A DNA stretch of 64,000 bases from Polaromonas sp. (GCA_030683705.1 JAUXPP010000062.1:1-64000); one strand, 5' to 3'. Numbered from the stretch's first letter, positions 51,483 to 63,364 are shown. The notes: generated by a model not told the origin, from the sequence alone. Numbers and translations: made by a program.

Positions 51483-51542
51483 ATGCCGGAGCCGCCGCAC
51501 GTCCTAAGATGGCTTGACCCTATTCATCACCGGAGACACACC

Positions 51543-51992
51543 ATGACTTCCCGCCACACCCTGCGCGCTGCGCTCGCCCTTGCCGCCGTTGTCCTGATTG
51601 CCGGTTGCGGCATGATGACGCCGCAGTCCAACACCGTTGCCCTCACCACCCAGCTGCGCGGTGCCAATGAGGTTCCACCCGTTGCCAGCAACGGCGGCGG
51701 CCAGGTCGATGCCATGCTCGACAAGAGCACCGGCGTCTTCAAATGGCAGCTGTCCTATTCAGGTTTGAGCGGCCCGGCCACGGCCGGCCACTTTCACGGA
51801 CCGGCCATGGTCGGTGCCAACGCCGGTGTCGCGTTGCCCTTCACCGGCGCGGTGACCAGCCCGATGTCCGGCCAGGCCACACTGACCGCCGCCCAGATGG
51901 CCGACCTGCTGGCCGGCAAGTGGTACGCCAACATCCATACCGCGCGTTATCCCGGCGGCGAGATCCGCGGGCAAATGACGGTTCGCAACTAA
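51543..51992 (+). CDS. CHRD domain lipoprotein
   Basis: This is a 149-residue protein with a lipoprotein signal (MTSRHTLRAALALAAVVLIAGCGMM; lipobox IAGC), followed by a CHRD domain: LRGANEVPPVASNGGGQVDAML, WQLSYSGLSGPATAGHFHGPAMVGANAGVALPF, KWYANIHTARYPGGEIRGQM. CHRD domains are found in extracytoplasmic proteins of unknown role, some linked to stress. It is 15 bases upstream of the next secreted protein, and the two probably form a small operon. Confidence 0.85.
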   Translation: MTSRHTLRAALALAAVVLIAGCGMMTPQSNTVALTTQLRGANEVPPVASNGGGQVDAMLDKSTGVFKWQLSYSGLSGPATAGHFHGPAMVGANAGVALPFTGAVTSPMSGQATLTAAQMADLLAGKWYANIHTARYPGGEIRGQMTVRN

Positions 51993-52007
51993 TTCCAAGG
52001 ACCTTCC

Positions 52008-52301
52008 ATGAACAAGACATTCTCAGCCTTTTTCGCATCGGCCATCCTGGCTCTCTCTGCCTCGGCGGCCTTGGCGCAGCCTGTGGCCCAGGAAGAGCGG
52101 CTGCTCGAGCGCGGTGCCGTTGCGGACGTGACGCCGCAGCAGCGTTACCGCACGGCCATCAACGAAGCCGGCGGCGGCTACAAGCTGTGGCTTGCCGAAT
52201 GTGCCGCCATGGCCGCTTCCGAGCGCACCGCCTGCCGGCGCGAAGCCAAGGTCGCGTATGACCGCGACATGGCCGCTGCCCGCGCCATCCTGCGCAAGTA
52301 A
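52008..52301 (+). CDS. Small secreted protein
   Basis: This is a 97-residue protein with a Sec signal peptide (MNKTFSAFFASAILALSASAALAQ). The mature part is short and helical with two Cys residues (LAECAAMAASERTACRREAKVAYDRDMAAARAIL). It lies downstream of the CHRD gene and is followed by a Rho-independent terminator. I do not recognise the family. Confidence 0.7.
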   Translation: MNKTFSAFFASAILALSASAALAQPVAQEERLLERGAVADVTPQQRYRTAINEAGGGYKLWLAECAAMAASERTACRREAKVAYDRDMAAARAILRK

Positions 52302-52323
52302 CAGGCCACCGTCTCCTCCGTTT

Positions 52324-52351
52324 GGCCCCGCCTTTGAGCGGGGCCTTTTTT
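52324..52351 (+). terminator. Rho-independent terminator
   Basis: GGCCCCG / CGGGGCC with an 8-base loop is followed by TTTTTT at 52346-52351, after the small secreted protein gene. Confidence 0.88.
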
Positions 52352-52394
52352 CGTCCGGGCCCTGTGCTTGCACGCGCAACCAGTACGGTATATA

Positions 52395-52408
52395 GTTGCG
52401 GGCGCAAC
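52395..52408. promoter_or_regulatory. Dyad upstream of the FAD monooxygenase operon, candidate MarR site
   Basis: GTTGC-GGGC-GCAAC is a perfect inverted repeat directly preceded by TATATA (a possible -10 box) and followed 12 bases later by the monooxygenase ATG. A direct half-site (GCGCAACCA) lies about 30 bases upstream. The MarR protein at the end of the operon is the expected binder. Confidence 0.5.
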
Positions 52409-52420
52409 CAAATCCATGTC

Positions 52421-54004
52421 ATGACCAATGCCTCTTCCCCGCTGCCCGCCCGTGTGCCCGTCCTGATCGCCGGCGGCGGGCCAGTCGGCCTGACGCTGGC
52501 TGCCTTGTTGTCGAGGCTGGGCATTGCCAGCCTGGTGATCGAGGCCGATGACGGCTACTGCAGCGGCAGCCGTGCCATCTGCATGTCGCGCCGTTCGCAG
52601 GAGATCCTCGGCTGGGTCGGCGCTGACAAGCCGCTGGTCGGCAAGGGTCTGTCCTGGGTGGGCGGGCGCAGTTACTGGCGCGACGCCGAGGTGCTGCATT
52701 TCCGTATGCCCAGCGAGCCCAGCCAGCGTTTTGCGCCCATGGTGAATATCCAGCAGTTCTACGTGGAAGAGTTCGCGCATCGCGCGGGAGGCGTGGGCAT
52801 GGATGTGCGCTGGTCCAGCCGCGTGGCGGCCGTGCGTCCGCAGGCCGACGGCGTTGATGTCGATGTGCAGGACGCCTCGGGTGTACACACGGTGCGCGCC
52901 GGTTGGGTGGTCGCCTGCGACGGCGGTCGCAGCACGGTGCGCGAGCAGCTCGGCCTGCAGCTTCAGGGTACGCAGTACGACGGCAAATACGTCATTGTCG
53001 ATGTGGTGCAGAAGACAAAACGCGCGGTCGAGCGCCTGGCCTGGTTCGACCCGCCGTCCAACCCCGGCTCCACCATCCTGATGCACCGCCAGCCCGATGA
53101 CATCTGGCGCATCGACTACCAGATCCGTGACGACGAAGATCCGGTCGAGGCGGTCAAACCCGAAAACGTCTTGCCGCGCGTGTCCAGCCATTTGCGCATG
53201 ATCGGCGAAGACGAACCCTGGGAGCCGCTGTGGATCTCGATCTACAACGCCAAGTGCCTGAGTCTGGACAGCTACCGCCACGGCCGCGTGTTCTTCGCCG
53301 GTGATGCGGCGCACCTGGTGCCCATCTTCGGCGTGCGCGGGCTCAATTCAGGCCTGGATGACGCGGGAAACCTGGCCTGGAAGCTGGCCGCCGTCATCGA
53401 GGGCAGGGCGGCCGACAGCCTGCTCGACTCCTATTCCACCGAGCGTGTTCACGCCGCGCGCGAAAACATCGCTTACGGCGCGAAAAGCACCGAGTTCATG
53501 GCGCCGCCCGACTTTGCCTTCAAGCTGATGCGTGAAGCCACCTTGCGGCTGGCGCTCAGCGACGACAAGGTGCGCCCGCTGATCAACCCGCGCCAGTCAT
53601 CGCCCATCACCTATGTCGATTCACCACTCAATGCGGCACAAGCCGGTGCGTGGGCCAGCGATCTGGCTGCACCCGGCGCGCCCGCGCCCGAGGCCCTGCT
53701 GGCCGGCCCGCACGGCCCGCTGCACCTGACGCAATGTTTCGGCCGCGACATGCTGTGCCTGGTGTTCGCCGGCGGCGCCATGCCCGACGCGCTACGGGAC
53801 TTGCCGGAGCGTGGCGTGGCGGTGCTGGAGATAGAACCCGAGGCCGACACGCTGGGCCAGGCACGCCAGCGTTACGGCCTGCCCGATGCCAGCGCCGAGG
53901 CCCTGGTGCTGGTGCGCCCCGATGGTTACGTGATGGGCCGCTGGCGCGGCCTGGACCCGGCGCCGCTGTTGGCCGCCCTCGAAGAGAAAGGATTCCCGGT
54001 ATGA
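52421..54004 (+). CDS. FAD-dependent aromatic monooxygenase (PheA/MhpA family)
   Basis: This is a 527-residue single-component flavin monooxygenase of the PHBH superfamily. It has the FAD motif VLIAGGGPVGLTLAALLSRLGI, the NAD-contact DG motif VVACDGGRSTVREQLG, and the GD motif VFFAGDAAHLVPIFGVRGLNSGLDDAGNLAWKL. The C-terminal thioredoxin-like domain ends MGRWRGLDPAPLL. It probably hydroxylates an aromatic or heteroaromatic substrate. The stop overlaps the start of the DUF2783 gene (ATGA), and a MarR gene follows. The dyad upstream suggests it is repressed without substrate. Confidence 0.88.
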   Translation: MTNASSPLPARVPVLIAGGGPVGLTLAALLSRLGIASLVIEADDGYCSGSRAICMSRRSQEILGWVGADKPLVGKGLSWVGGRSYWRDAEVLHFRMPSEPSQRFAPMVNIQQFYVEEFAHRAGGVGMDVRWSSRVAAVRPQADGVDVDVQDASGVHTVRAGWVVACDGGRSTVREQLGLQLQGTQYDGKYVIVDVVQKTKRAVERLAWFDPPSNPGSTILMHRQPDDIWRIDYQIRDDEDPVEAVKPENVLPRVSSHLRMIGEDEPWEPLWISIYNAKCLSLDSYRHGRVFFAGDAAHLVPIFGVRGLNSGLDDAGNLAWKLAAVIEGRAADSLLDSYSTERVHAARENIAYGAKSTEFMAPPDFAFKLMREATLRLALSDDKVRPLINPRQSSPITYVDSPLNAAQAGAWASDLAAPGAPAPEALLAGPHGPLHLTQCFGRDMLCLVFAGGAMPDALRDLPERGVAVLEIEPEADTLGQARQRYGLPDASAEALVLVRPDGYVMGRWRGLDPAPLLAALEEKGFPV

Positions 54005-54198
54005 CCGATGCTGACCTGGACCGCAGTTACACCGCGCTCTGCGAGGCGCTGGCAGCCGTGGGCGAGGCGCAAGCGCCGCTGCTGCTGTCCATGCTGAGCC
54101 TGTCGCTGATGAGCCGCTTCGAGCGTGCCGACGAGGTCTTGCCCCTGATTGCCAATGCGCACAGGCAATGCGGCGCGGGAGCTGGCGATGCCGCGTAA
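54001..54198 (+). CDS. DUF2783-like small protein
   Basis: This is a 65-residue protein starting at MTDADLDRSYTALCEALAAVGEAQAPLLLSMLSLSLM, overlapping the monooxygenase stop by 4 bases. It resembles DUF2783 proteins, which from memory occur adjacent to flavin monooxygenases. It is helical and has no catalytic motif; it may be an effector or stabiliser. It overlaps the MarR gene by 11 bases. Confidence 0.7.
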   Translation: MTDADLDRSYTALCEALAAVGEAQAPLLLSMLSLSLMSRFERADEVLPLIANAHRQCGAGAGDAA

Positions 54199-54637
54199 AC
54201 CGGCCGCCCGGCTGCCGCTGGACCGTTTCCTGACTTACCGGCTGCACCTGGTCAACAAGCTGACCGACAAGTTCAGCAGCGACGCCTATGCCGACGAGTT
54301 CGGCCTGCCGGTGGGCGAGGCACGCTGTCTCGCAGCCATCGGCAACTTCGCGCCGCTGTCGGTGGTCGAACTGGCGGCCAAAGCCAACCTCGACAAGGGC
54401 CAGGCGAGCCGCGCGGCCCAGGCACTGGCCGAGCGCGGCCTGGTCAGCAAACACGCGAGCCCGACGGATGGCCGCGGCGTGGTGCTGGCACCGACGGCGG
54501 CCGGAAGGGCGCTCTGGAACCGGGTGATGGCGCTGATCGCACGCCGCAATGACGAGATCTTCGCTTGCCTGTCCGCCGCAGAACGGCAGCAGCTGGGCGC
54601 CATGCTGGACCGCCTGATCAGCCATGCGCGGACATAA
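54188..54637 (+). CDS. MarR family transcriptional regulator
   Basis: This is a 149-residue MarR protein with the winged helix VGEARCLAAIGNFAPLSVVELAAKANLDKGQASRAAQALAERGLVSKHASPTDGRGVVLAPTAAGR. It starts at MPRKPAARLPLDRF, overlapping the DUF2783 gene by 11 bases. It is the third gene of the monooxygenase operon and probably autoregulates through the dyad at 52395. An aromatic inducer is expected. Confidence 0.88.
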   Translation: MPRKPAARLPLDRFLTYRLHLVNKLTDKFSSDAYADEFGLPVGEARCLAAIGNFAPLSVVELAAKANLDKGQASRAAQALAERGLVSKHASPTDGRGVVLAPTAAGRALWNRVMALIARRNDEIFACLSAAERQQLGAMLDRLISHART

Positions 54638-54745
54638 ATCGTTCATTTAAACGTCGAATCCGCCTGATTCAGGGCGCGAAGTACCCCTCCGGGGCGCACA
54701 AACGGGCGTAAAACCTTAAAATCAAAGGTTGCCTCTTCAAGCCCC

Positions 54746-57115
<2,370 letters not shown>

Positions 57116-57234
57116 CCCTTCCCAGGCTTTTCAAGGCTCTTCCTGCCGTCGCGCCGGTGACAAGCTGCGGGTTTATACCGGCTGGCTGTTTTTCGCATGG
57201 TGTTGCTAAATCTCGCGACCAACCGGAGATTCCC

Positions 57235-58245
57235 ATGCCCAAACCCTTGAACCGTCGCGAATTGTTTGCCCACGCTGGCATTGCCGGCCTTCCCCTTTAC
57301 CTTGGCGGCGTTAGCTCCCTGGCGATGGCCCAGCAGGGTTATCCCAACAAACCCATCCGTATCGTCGTGCCGTTCAATGCCGGCGGCGCCACCGATGTCC
57401 TGACCCGGTTGATTGGTGACAAGCTCAGCGCCCGCCTGTGGCAACCGGTGATCGTCGAAAACAGGGGTGGGGCGGGCGGCATTGTCGGCACCGATACCAT
57501 CGCCAAGGCGCCAGCGGACGGCTACAACTTCGTGGTTTCGCTGAATTCTTCGCTCCTGACCAACCAGTTCCTGTACGACAGGCTGCCGTACAACCCCCAG
57601 CGCGACTTGACCCTGGTTTCGCAGTTCGTCAATTCGCCGGTGACCCTGGTGGTGCATCCCGGCGTACCCGCGAAAAATGGCCCCGAGTTGTTGAAGTACA
57701 TCGCGGCCAACAAAGGCAAACTGTCCTATGGCTCGTGGGGCGTTGGCTCCTACGCCCATCTGGCTGGCTACTCCATGAGCGCGAGCCAGAAGGCAGACAT
57801 GGTGCATGCGCCGTACAAGGGCGAGGCGCCCATGCTGCAGGAGTTGATTGGCGGCCAGATCCAGATGTCTTACGCCAGCGCGCTGGCGGCCAAGCCGCAC
57901 ATCGAGGCAGGCAAGCTCAAGCTGATTGGCGTCACCGGCCTCAAACGCATGGCCGTGTTGCCGAATGCGCCGACGCTGGCCGAGCAGGGGCTGACCGACG
58001 AGTTCTACCGCATTGCCGGGTGGATAGGCATGGCCGCGCCCGCCAAAACGCCCAAAGACATCATTGCCCGCGTGTCCAGCGAGATACAGCGCATCTGCGT
58101 GATGCCCGAGATTGTCGAAAAGATCTCCAGCATGGGTTTCACGGTGGCCGCCAGCACACCCGAGGCATTTGCCGCCGCCTACAGAAAGGACTACCCGGTG
58201 TGGGAGCGCCTGGTCAAGACTTCCGGCGCACGGCTGGATTCCTGA
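57235..58245 (+). CDS. Bug family (TctC-like) substrate-binding protein, Tat-like signal
   Basis: This is a 336-residue periplasmic binding protein of the Bug family. The start [25 protein letters not shown] lies behind CGGAG; the RRELF segment followed by a hydrophobic core resembles a twin-arginine signal. The mature portion has [54 protein letters not shown] and [24 protein letters not shown]. There are no adjacent membrane components. The ligand is unknown. Confidence 0.88.
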   Translation: MPKPLNRRELFAHAGIAGLPLYLGGVSSLAMAQQGYPNKPIRIVVPFNAGGATDVLTRLIGDKLSARLWQPVIVENRGGAGGIVGTDTIAKAPADGYNFVVSLNSSLLTNQFLYDRLPYNPQRDLTLVSQFVNSPVTLVVHPGVPAKNGPELLKYIAANKGKLSYGSWGVGSYAHLAGYSMSASQKADMVHAPYKGEAPMLQELIGGQIQMSYASALAAKPHIEAGKLKLIGVTGLKRMAVLPNAPTLAEQGLTDEFYRIAGWIGMAAPAKTPKDIIARVSSEIQRICVMPEIVEKISSMGFTVAASTPEAFAAAYRKDYPVWERLVKTSGARLDS

Positions 58246-58307
58246 GCGGGATGCCTTCACGGCGGTGTTCGCAAGGGGCCTGGCCACACTCACAAGTTAA
58301 ATCGGCC

Positions 58308-58352
58308 GCCAGCCCTTGCAGGGTGAGCGTGGCCAGCTATTAAAAATATAGC
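58308..58352 (-). repeat. Dispersed Comamonadaceae-type repeat (minus orientation)
   Basis: On the minus strand GCTATATTTTTAATAGCTGGCC is followed by CTGCAAGGGCTGGCGGCC, matching the extended consensus. It lies downstream of the Bug-protein stop. Confidence 0.68.
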
Positions 58353-58448
58353 ATTCCGGCGCTTGGGAGGCATGTCCCCAAGCCGCCCTTGATCTTGCAC
58401 AAGGCCGGGCCGGCTTGCGCAGGCCAGAATCCAGGCTTTGTATTGCCC

Positions 58449-59366
58449 ATGTCCGGACTTCTGCCTCCTTTTCTTCGCGGCGCGACGGCGCTGTGTCTGC
58501 TGGTCGTCAACACGCTGTTCTGGTGCGCGCTGCTGTTTGCTGCGTCGCTGGTCAAGCTGGTGCTGCCTTTCACGGCGGTGCGTGTGCGCATCGACCCGCT
58601 GCTCAACGCGATTGCCACCGCGTGGATAAGCTGCAACAGCGGCTGGATGCGGCTCACGCAAGCTACCGTGTGGGACGTGGCCGGCGTGGACGCGCTGCGT
58701 TACCAGGGCTGGTACCTGGTCAATGCCAACCACCAGTCCTGGGTCGACATCTTCGTGCTGCAGCATGTGCTGAACCGGCGCATTCCAATGCTGAAGTTTT
58801 TCCTCAAGCAGCAGCTGATCTGGGTGCCGGTCATCGGCCTGGCGTGGTGGGCGCTGGACTTTCCCTTCATGAAGCGCCACTCCAAGGCCGACTTGCGCAA
58901 GCACCCCGAGCGCCGCCTGCAGGACCGTGAAGCCACCAAACGTGCCTGCGAGAAGTTTGCGCTGGTGCCCACCAGCGTGATGAACTTTGCCGAGGGCACA
59001 CGTTTCACGCCTGCGAAACATGCGTCGCAGGCCTCGCCCTACCGGCACCTGCTCAAACCCAAGGCCGGTGCGCTGGCCCTGGCCGTCAACGCCATGGGTG
59101 AGAAATTCCACTCGCTGATCGACATGACCATCGTCTACCCCGCCGGCGCGCCGTCCTTCTGGCAGTTCCTCTGTGGCCAGGCGCCGCGCATCATCGTGCG
59201 CGCGCAGCAACTGCCGATTCCTGCCGAGTTCAGCGAAGGCGACTACGCCGCCGATCCGGCGTTTCGCATGTCTTTCCAGCAGTGGCTGGGCGACCTGTGG
59301 CAGCGCAAGGACCAGCAGATCGACAAGCTGCTCCAGCAGGGACGGGATTCCCGGCTTGGGCTTTGA
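58449..59366 (+). CDS. PlsC/YihG family acyltransferase
   Basis: This is a 305-residue membrane-associated acyltransferase starting at MSGLLPPFLRGATALC. Two N-terminal hydrophobic segments are followed by the catalytic H-x4-D motif in NANHQSWVDIF and the EGT motif in FAEGTRF, hallmarks of lysophosphatidic acid acyltransferases. The length suits the YihG/YhaO type. It is expected to acylate a phospholipid precursor in the inner membrane. It converges with the histidine kinase gene. Confidence 0.9.
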   Translation: MSGLLPPFLRGATALCLLVVNTLFWCALLFAASLVKLVLPFTAVRVRIDPLLNAIATAWISCNSGWMRLTQATVWDVAGVDALRYQGWYLVNANHQSWVDIFVLQHVLNRRIPMLKFFLKQQLIWVPVIGLAWWALDFPFMKRHSKADLRKHPERRLQDREATKRACEKFALVPTSVMNFAEGTRFTPAKHASQASPYRHLLKPKAGALALAVNAMGEKFHSLIDMTIVYPAGAPSFWQFLCGQAPRIIVRAQQLPIPAEFSEGDYAADPAFRMSFQQWLGDLWQRKDQQIDKLLQQGRDSRLGL

Positions 59367-59429
59367 ATTGAATGGAGCAACGGCCTCCGGCCCTTGTCTG
59401 GCGGGCGTGGGCAGCGATCCATTCAGGCG

Positions 59430-62249
59430 TCAGGACTCAGGCTGCTGCGCCTCGGCAAGTACCCGCTGCAGCGTCCGCAGCAGTTCGGTGTTCGAGGTCT
59501 GGGCCTTGAGCAGCACCGCGGCGAAGCGGGCAGCTTCGGCCGCCTTCAGCGCGGTGGCCGAGAACACCACCACGGGCGGCGCAGGGTCCAGCGCGGCGAT
59601 GTCTGCCAACACCTCCCAGCCCGATCCGTCCCGCAAGGCCAGGTCCAGCAACACCAGGTCAAAGCGCTGCTCGCGCAGACGCTCGCGCGCCTCGCCGGGA
59701 GAAATCGCAAACTCGAAGACGGCGAAGTCCTGCGCGATGGCGGCCGTGACGCGTTGTGTGTCGAAGTCGTCCTCGATATGCAGGATGCGCGGCTTTCCCA
59801 GGTTCATGAGACCGATGGCGCGGCGCAGCGTGCGGATCATCTGGTTCTCGTCAATCGGTTTGTCCAGCCAGTCCGAGATGTTCAGCGGCAGGTTGTTGCA
59901 CTGGATCTGGCCTTCGCTGGCCGAGGCCGAGACCACCACAATCGGCAGGTCGCGCGTGTGGGCCTGCCGGCGCAGGGTGTGCATCAGCGCTATGCCATCC
60001 TGATCGGGCAGGTCCAGGTCGACCGTCATCGCCGCATACCGGTTTGCCTCGAGCAAGGCCAGTGCCGCGGCGGCGGTGTAGGCCTGGTCTACGTCGAAGC
60101 CGCCCTTGTTCAGCATCAGGCCGATCAGGTGGGCGATGTCGCGGTCGTCTTCGCATACGAGAATGCGCGGGCGCACGCCCGCAGGCGCTGCCAGTGGCGG
60201 CTCATGCCGCCCTGCAAACAGCGGCAGTTCAAAAAAGAAGGTGGTTCCGGCGCCGGCCTCGCTCTCGAAACCGATCTGGCCGCCCAGCCGCTCGACAATG
60301 GCCCGCGAGATGCTCAGGCCCAGTCCGGTGCCTGCCACCTGGCGCGTGTCGGACGAGTCGGCTTGCGAAAACTTCTGGAAGATGCGCTTGCGGAACGCCT
60401 CGGGGATGCCGGGGCCACGGTCGCGCACCTCGACCCGCACGCCCATGCCGGCCTGCGACACGTGCACCTCCACGGTTTCATTGGGCGGGGAAAACTTCAT
60501 CGCGTTGGACAGCAGGTTGGTCACGACCTGGGTCAGCCGGTCGCTGTCGGCAAGTACCTGCAGGGACTCGTCGGGGCAGTCCAGGCGCAGGCTCAGGTTT
60601 TTCGCGGCGCCAAAACCTTCGTTGGCCGCCAGCGCCTGCTCCAGCAGCGGCTTCAGGGCGGTCTCGCGCAGCTCGAGCTGCATCTTGCCGGACTCGATTT
60701 TTTCGATGTCCAGGATGTCGTTGATCAGGCGGATCAGGCGTTCACAGTTGTTCTTGGCGATCTCCACCAGTTTTTTCACGGCGTCTGGCAACGGGCCGCC
60801 TACACCGCCCGCGATCAGCCCGAGCGAGCCGCGAATCGAGGTCAGCGGCGTGCGCAACTCATGGCTGACGGTGGAGACAAACTCGCTCTTGATGCGGTCC
60901 ACGTGTTTGAGTGCGGTGACGTCGGTGGCCAGCACGTAAAAGCCGACGACCTTGCCCGCGTCGGCGTCGTCCCCGTAGCGCGGGAAATAATGGACGACAT
61001 AGTCCCGCACGTCGCCGCGGGGGTTTTTCCGGGTGCGTTCGTAGACCACCGGGTACCCGGCCAGCACCTCCTGAACGGCAGCGATGTTGCTCTGGTAGAT
61101 CTCCTCGCCCAGCACGTCCCGCATGTGCCGGCCGTCAATCTGCGCCGCGCTCAGGCCCAGGGATTCCTCATAGGCCAGGTTGTGAAAGCGGAAGTGCTGG
61201 TCGGCGTCGATGTAGGACAGCAGGGCGGGCAGGGTGTCGATGATGTCGCGCAACTGCGTTTCGCTGGCGCGCAGCAGGTCGCTGGCATCGCGGGCGTCTT
61301 TCTCGGACCGAAGCAGCTTGCGCACCAGCGGCGTGACCAAAATGCCCAGCAGCAGCATGCCGGCGACCACCAGGCCGGCCAGCAGCGGCAGGATGAATTT
61401 CAGCTGGGCAAGAATGGGCGCGTACAGCTCTTTCTGGTCGATCTTGAGCACCATGCCGAAGCCGGCGGGCGCCACCGGGACGTAGGCTGCCATCACCTGT
61501 TCGCCGCGGTAATCCCGGGCGGCGATGATGCCGGTGTTTCCCAGCAGTGCGTGGTGCATGGGCAGGGCCGTGCCCGCGATCACGCGCTCAACACGCCTGA
61601 ACGTGGTGCCGGACAGGCGGCCCAGGAAGCAGTCCATGGCCTTGCCGCCGTCGTCCAGCGCTGCGCAGACCGCGAACTCGGCGCTTTCGCCGAGCGCGCT
61701 CACCTCGCCAAACACGCGTGTCAGCAGCGGCAGGGTGGCTTCCGTCAGCACCGCGCCCACGCGCGAGCCTTTGGCGTCGAGGATGTCCAGCCGGGTCTGT
61801 ACCGTGAATTTTCCGTTCCAGAGCAGGATGGCCTGGTCTGTCCTGCTCAGCGCGACGTGTTTTTCATCGCTGCGGGAAAAGCTGCCGGCGCGCGCCACTT
61901 CACGGCCCCCTGCATCGGTAAAAGACATGCCCTGAAAGCCCGTCGGAAGAAACGAGGTGGCGGCACGCTGCATGGCCAGCAGGGCGGCGGCATCGTCCGG
62001 CGCGGACGCGAGCACCTGCAGGGTTTGCGCCAGAAAAGGGCGGGTGGCCACGGTACGCGCGTCGGTCAGGGCCTGGTTGATCTGGCTTTCAAACAAGCGG
62101 GCGTTGCTTTGCAGGGCCGCCTGCAGGCTGCGGCTGAGAACGGCCTGCGTCTGTTGCTGCATGACGACATAAACGGCGATGCCTGCCGCCATGCTGGTCA
62201 CCAGAAGAATGAGGCCGCCCACCAGCGCGATCCAGCGGTCTTGTCGCAT
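59430..62249 (-). CDS. Hybrid sensor histidine kinase with two receiver domains
   Basis: This is a 939-residue protein starting at MRQDRWIALVGGLILLVTSMAAG, with a membrane segment at the start. A large periplasmic sensory region (about 30-285) and a second membrane segment follow. A PAS domain comes next (LRDIIDTLPALLSYIDADQHFRF), then HisKA (FVSTVSHELRTPLTSIRGSLG, His phosphorylated) and HATPase (VVTNLLSNAMKFSP; DRGPGIPEAFRKRIFQKFSQ; GTGLGLSISRAIVERLGG). Two receivers close the protein, with Asp in TVDLDLPDQDG and in LVLLDLALRDGSG; the second receiver keeps a Lys (VLLKAQ). No output regulator is adjacent. The alternative Met at 62297 is less likely. Confidence 0.9.
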   Translation of the reverse strand: MRQDRWIALVGGLILLVTSMAAGIAVYVVMQQQTQAVLSRSLQAALQSNARLFESQINQALTDARTVATRPFLAQTLQVLASAPDDAAALLAMQRAATSFLPTGFQGMSFTDAGGREVARAGSFSRSDEKHVALSRTDQAILLWNGKFTVQTRLDILDAKGSRVGAVLTEATLPLLTRVFGEVSALGESAEFAVCAALDDGGKAMDCFLGRLSGTTFRRVERVIAGTALPMHHALLGNTGIIAARDYRGEQVMAAYVPVAPAGFGMVLKIDQKELYAPILAQLKFILPLLAGLVVAGMLLLGILVTPLVRKLLRSEKDARDASDLLRASETQLRDIIDTLPALLSYIDADQHFRFHNLAYEESLGLSAAQIDGRHMRDVLGEEIYQSNIAAVQEVLAGYPVVYERTRKNPRGDVRDYVVHYFPRYGDDADAGKVVGFYVLATDVTALKHVDRIKSEFVSTVSHELRTPLTSIRGSLGLIAGGVGGPLPDAVKKLVEIAKNNCERLIRLINDILDIEKIESGKMQLELRETALKPLLEQALAANEGFGAAKNLSLRLDCPDESLQVLADSDRLTQVVTNLLSNAMKFSPPNETVEVHVSQAGMGVRVEVRDRGPGIPEAFRKRIFQKFSQADSSDTRQVAGTGLGLSISRAIVERLGGQIGFESEAGAGTTFFFELPLFAGRHEPPLAAPAGVRPRILVCEDDRDIAHLIGLMLNKGGFDVDQAYTAAAALALLEANRYAAMTVDLDLPDQDGIALMHTLRRQAHTRDLPIVVVSASASEGQIQCNNLPLNISDWLDKPIDENQMIRTLRRAIGLMNLGKPRILHIEDDFDTQRVTAAIAQDFAVFEFAISPGEARERLREQRFDLVLLDLALRDGSGWEVLADIAALDPAPPVVVFSATALKAAEAARFAAVLLKAQTSNTELLRTLQRVLAEAQQPES

Positions 62250-62703
62250 TGAAAACAAAGGTTCCCTTTTCTTGTCGGGCGCAGCCTTTCCGCGCATGGA
62301 GTCGGGTCAAGAATAGCGCCGTTTCCCGGTTTCCTGCGTGTTCTGCAGCGACGGTTGTTGTGATATTTGCGCTGGTGCGGCGATGGCATGGCTTGTCGTG
62401 CTTGGCCGAACTCGTGCTTCAATTTGCCTGCGCGGTATAAACCAGGTCATGCAAACCGAAGCGCGACAAACACTTGTGCCGCCGGCTCCGAAATGAAAAC
62501 TGTCATGAAAACGCTCAACCGGCGCCGTGCCGATTTTTGGGCAACATTTCTTGAATGGGCGGCGTTCGTCAATCGGCGCCGCGTCAAGCAAGCCGAGCCC
62601 GCTTGCTCAGCCTGTCGGCGTATGCGCAGCTTGGGTTTCCGGCTCAACAGTTTTCCGAAGATGGACAGCCGCGGCGTTGTTTGGCTTCAGGGTTAGCCGC
62701 AAG
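62250..62703. other. Intergenic region, no supported gene
   Basis: This is a 454-base region between divergent genes. An open frame from 62493 (MKTVMKTLNRRRADFW..., 67 codons) runs towards the LysE gene, but it has no convincing ribosome-binding site or recognised similarity. Promoters for the divergent genes must lie here. Confidence 0.4.
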
Positions 62704-63336
62704 ATGCTGCCCTCCCTCGTCGCCATCGCGCTGCTCCACTGGGCCGTGCTCCTGGTGCCCGGCTTCAATGTCGTCTTGCTCGCGCAACTCGCAGGCGGTC
62801 AAAGTCGCGCCACTGCGCTCGCCGCCGTCGCGGGAATGACCAGCGCCACCCTTTCCTGGGCCTTGCTCGCGGTTTTGGGGGTTGGCATCGTGTTTTCCAC
62901 CCTGCCGGTGTTGCGCCAGGGCGCGCAGATCGCCGGTGGGCTGTATTTGCTCTACCTCGCGTACCAGCTTTGGCGTTCGGGTGCTTCGGCGGCCTCGGTG
63001 CCGGCGCAGACCTTGAGCCGGGCGGCGGCGTTCCGGGTCGGTTTCATGACCAGTGCGCTCAATCCGAAAATCGCCCTGTTTTATGGAAGCGTGTTCGCCA
63101 CGGCCTTGCCGCCGTCGCCCTCCTGGCTGCATGTGGCCAGCGCCGTCGCCGTGGTGTACCTCAACTCCGTGGTCTGGCACACCAGCCTGGCGCTGGCGTT
63201 TTCGCAAAAGGCGGTGCAGCAGGCCTGGCTGCAGAACTTCGCCCGCCTGACGAAGGTGTCGGGGGCCGTGGTCGGCGCCTTCGGCCTGAAGCTGATCGTC
63301 GGCACGCTGCAGGAACTGCGCGCCCGTCTGTCCTGA
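62704..63336 (+). CDS. LysE family amino acid exporter
   Basis: This is a 210-residue inner-membrane protein of the LysE/RhtB family, which exports amino acids. The start MLPSLVAIALLHWAVLLVPGFNVVLLAQLAGGQSRATALAAVAGM has the family PG signature. LYLLYLAYQLWRS and FRVGFMTSALNPKIALFYGSVFATALPP are the hallmark segments. About six membrane segments are seen. The substrate is undetermined. A dispersed repeat follows its stop. Confidence 0.88.
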   Translation: MLPSLVAIALLHWAVLLVPGFNVVLLAQLAGGQSRATALAAVAGMTSATLSWALLAVLGVGIVFSTLPVLRQGAQIAGGLYLLYLAYQLWRSGASAASVPAQTLSRAAAFRVGFMTSALNPKIALFYGSVFATALPPSPSWLHVASAVAVVYLNSVVWHTSLALAFSQKAVQQAWLQNFARLTKVSGAVVGAFGLKLIVGTLQELRARLS

Positions 63337-63364
63337 CGATCGGCCAGACGTACCAAGCCAAACC

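Noticed and set aside
59394-62252. Long plus-strand open frame opposite the hybrid histidine kinase
   Set aside because: It is an antisense shadow of the kinase gene; no domain is recognisable in it.
62493-62696. 67-codon open frame (MKTVMKTLNRRRADFW...) before the LysE gene
   Set aside because: It has a possible ATG but no clear ribosome-binding site, and its end runs into the LysE start region; similarity cannot be judged without a search.
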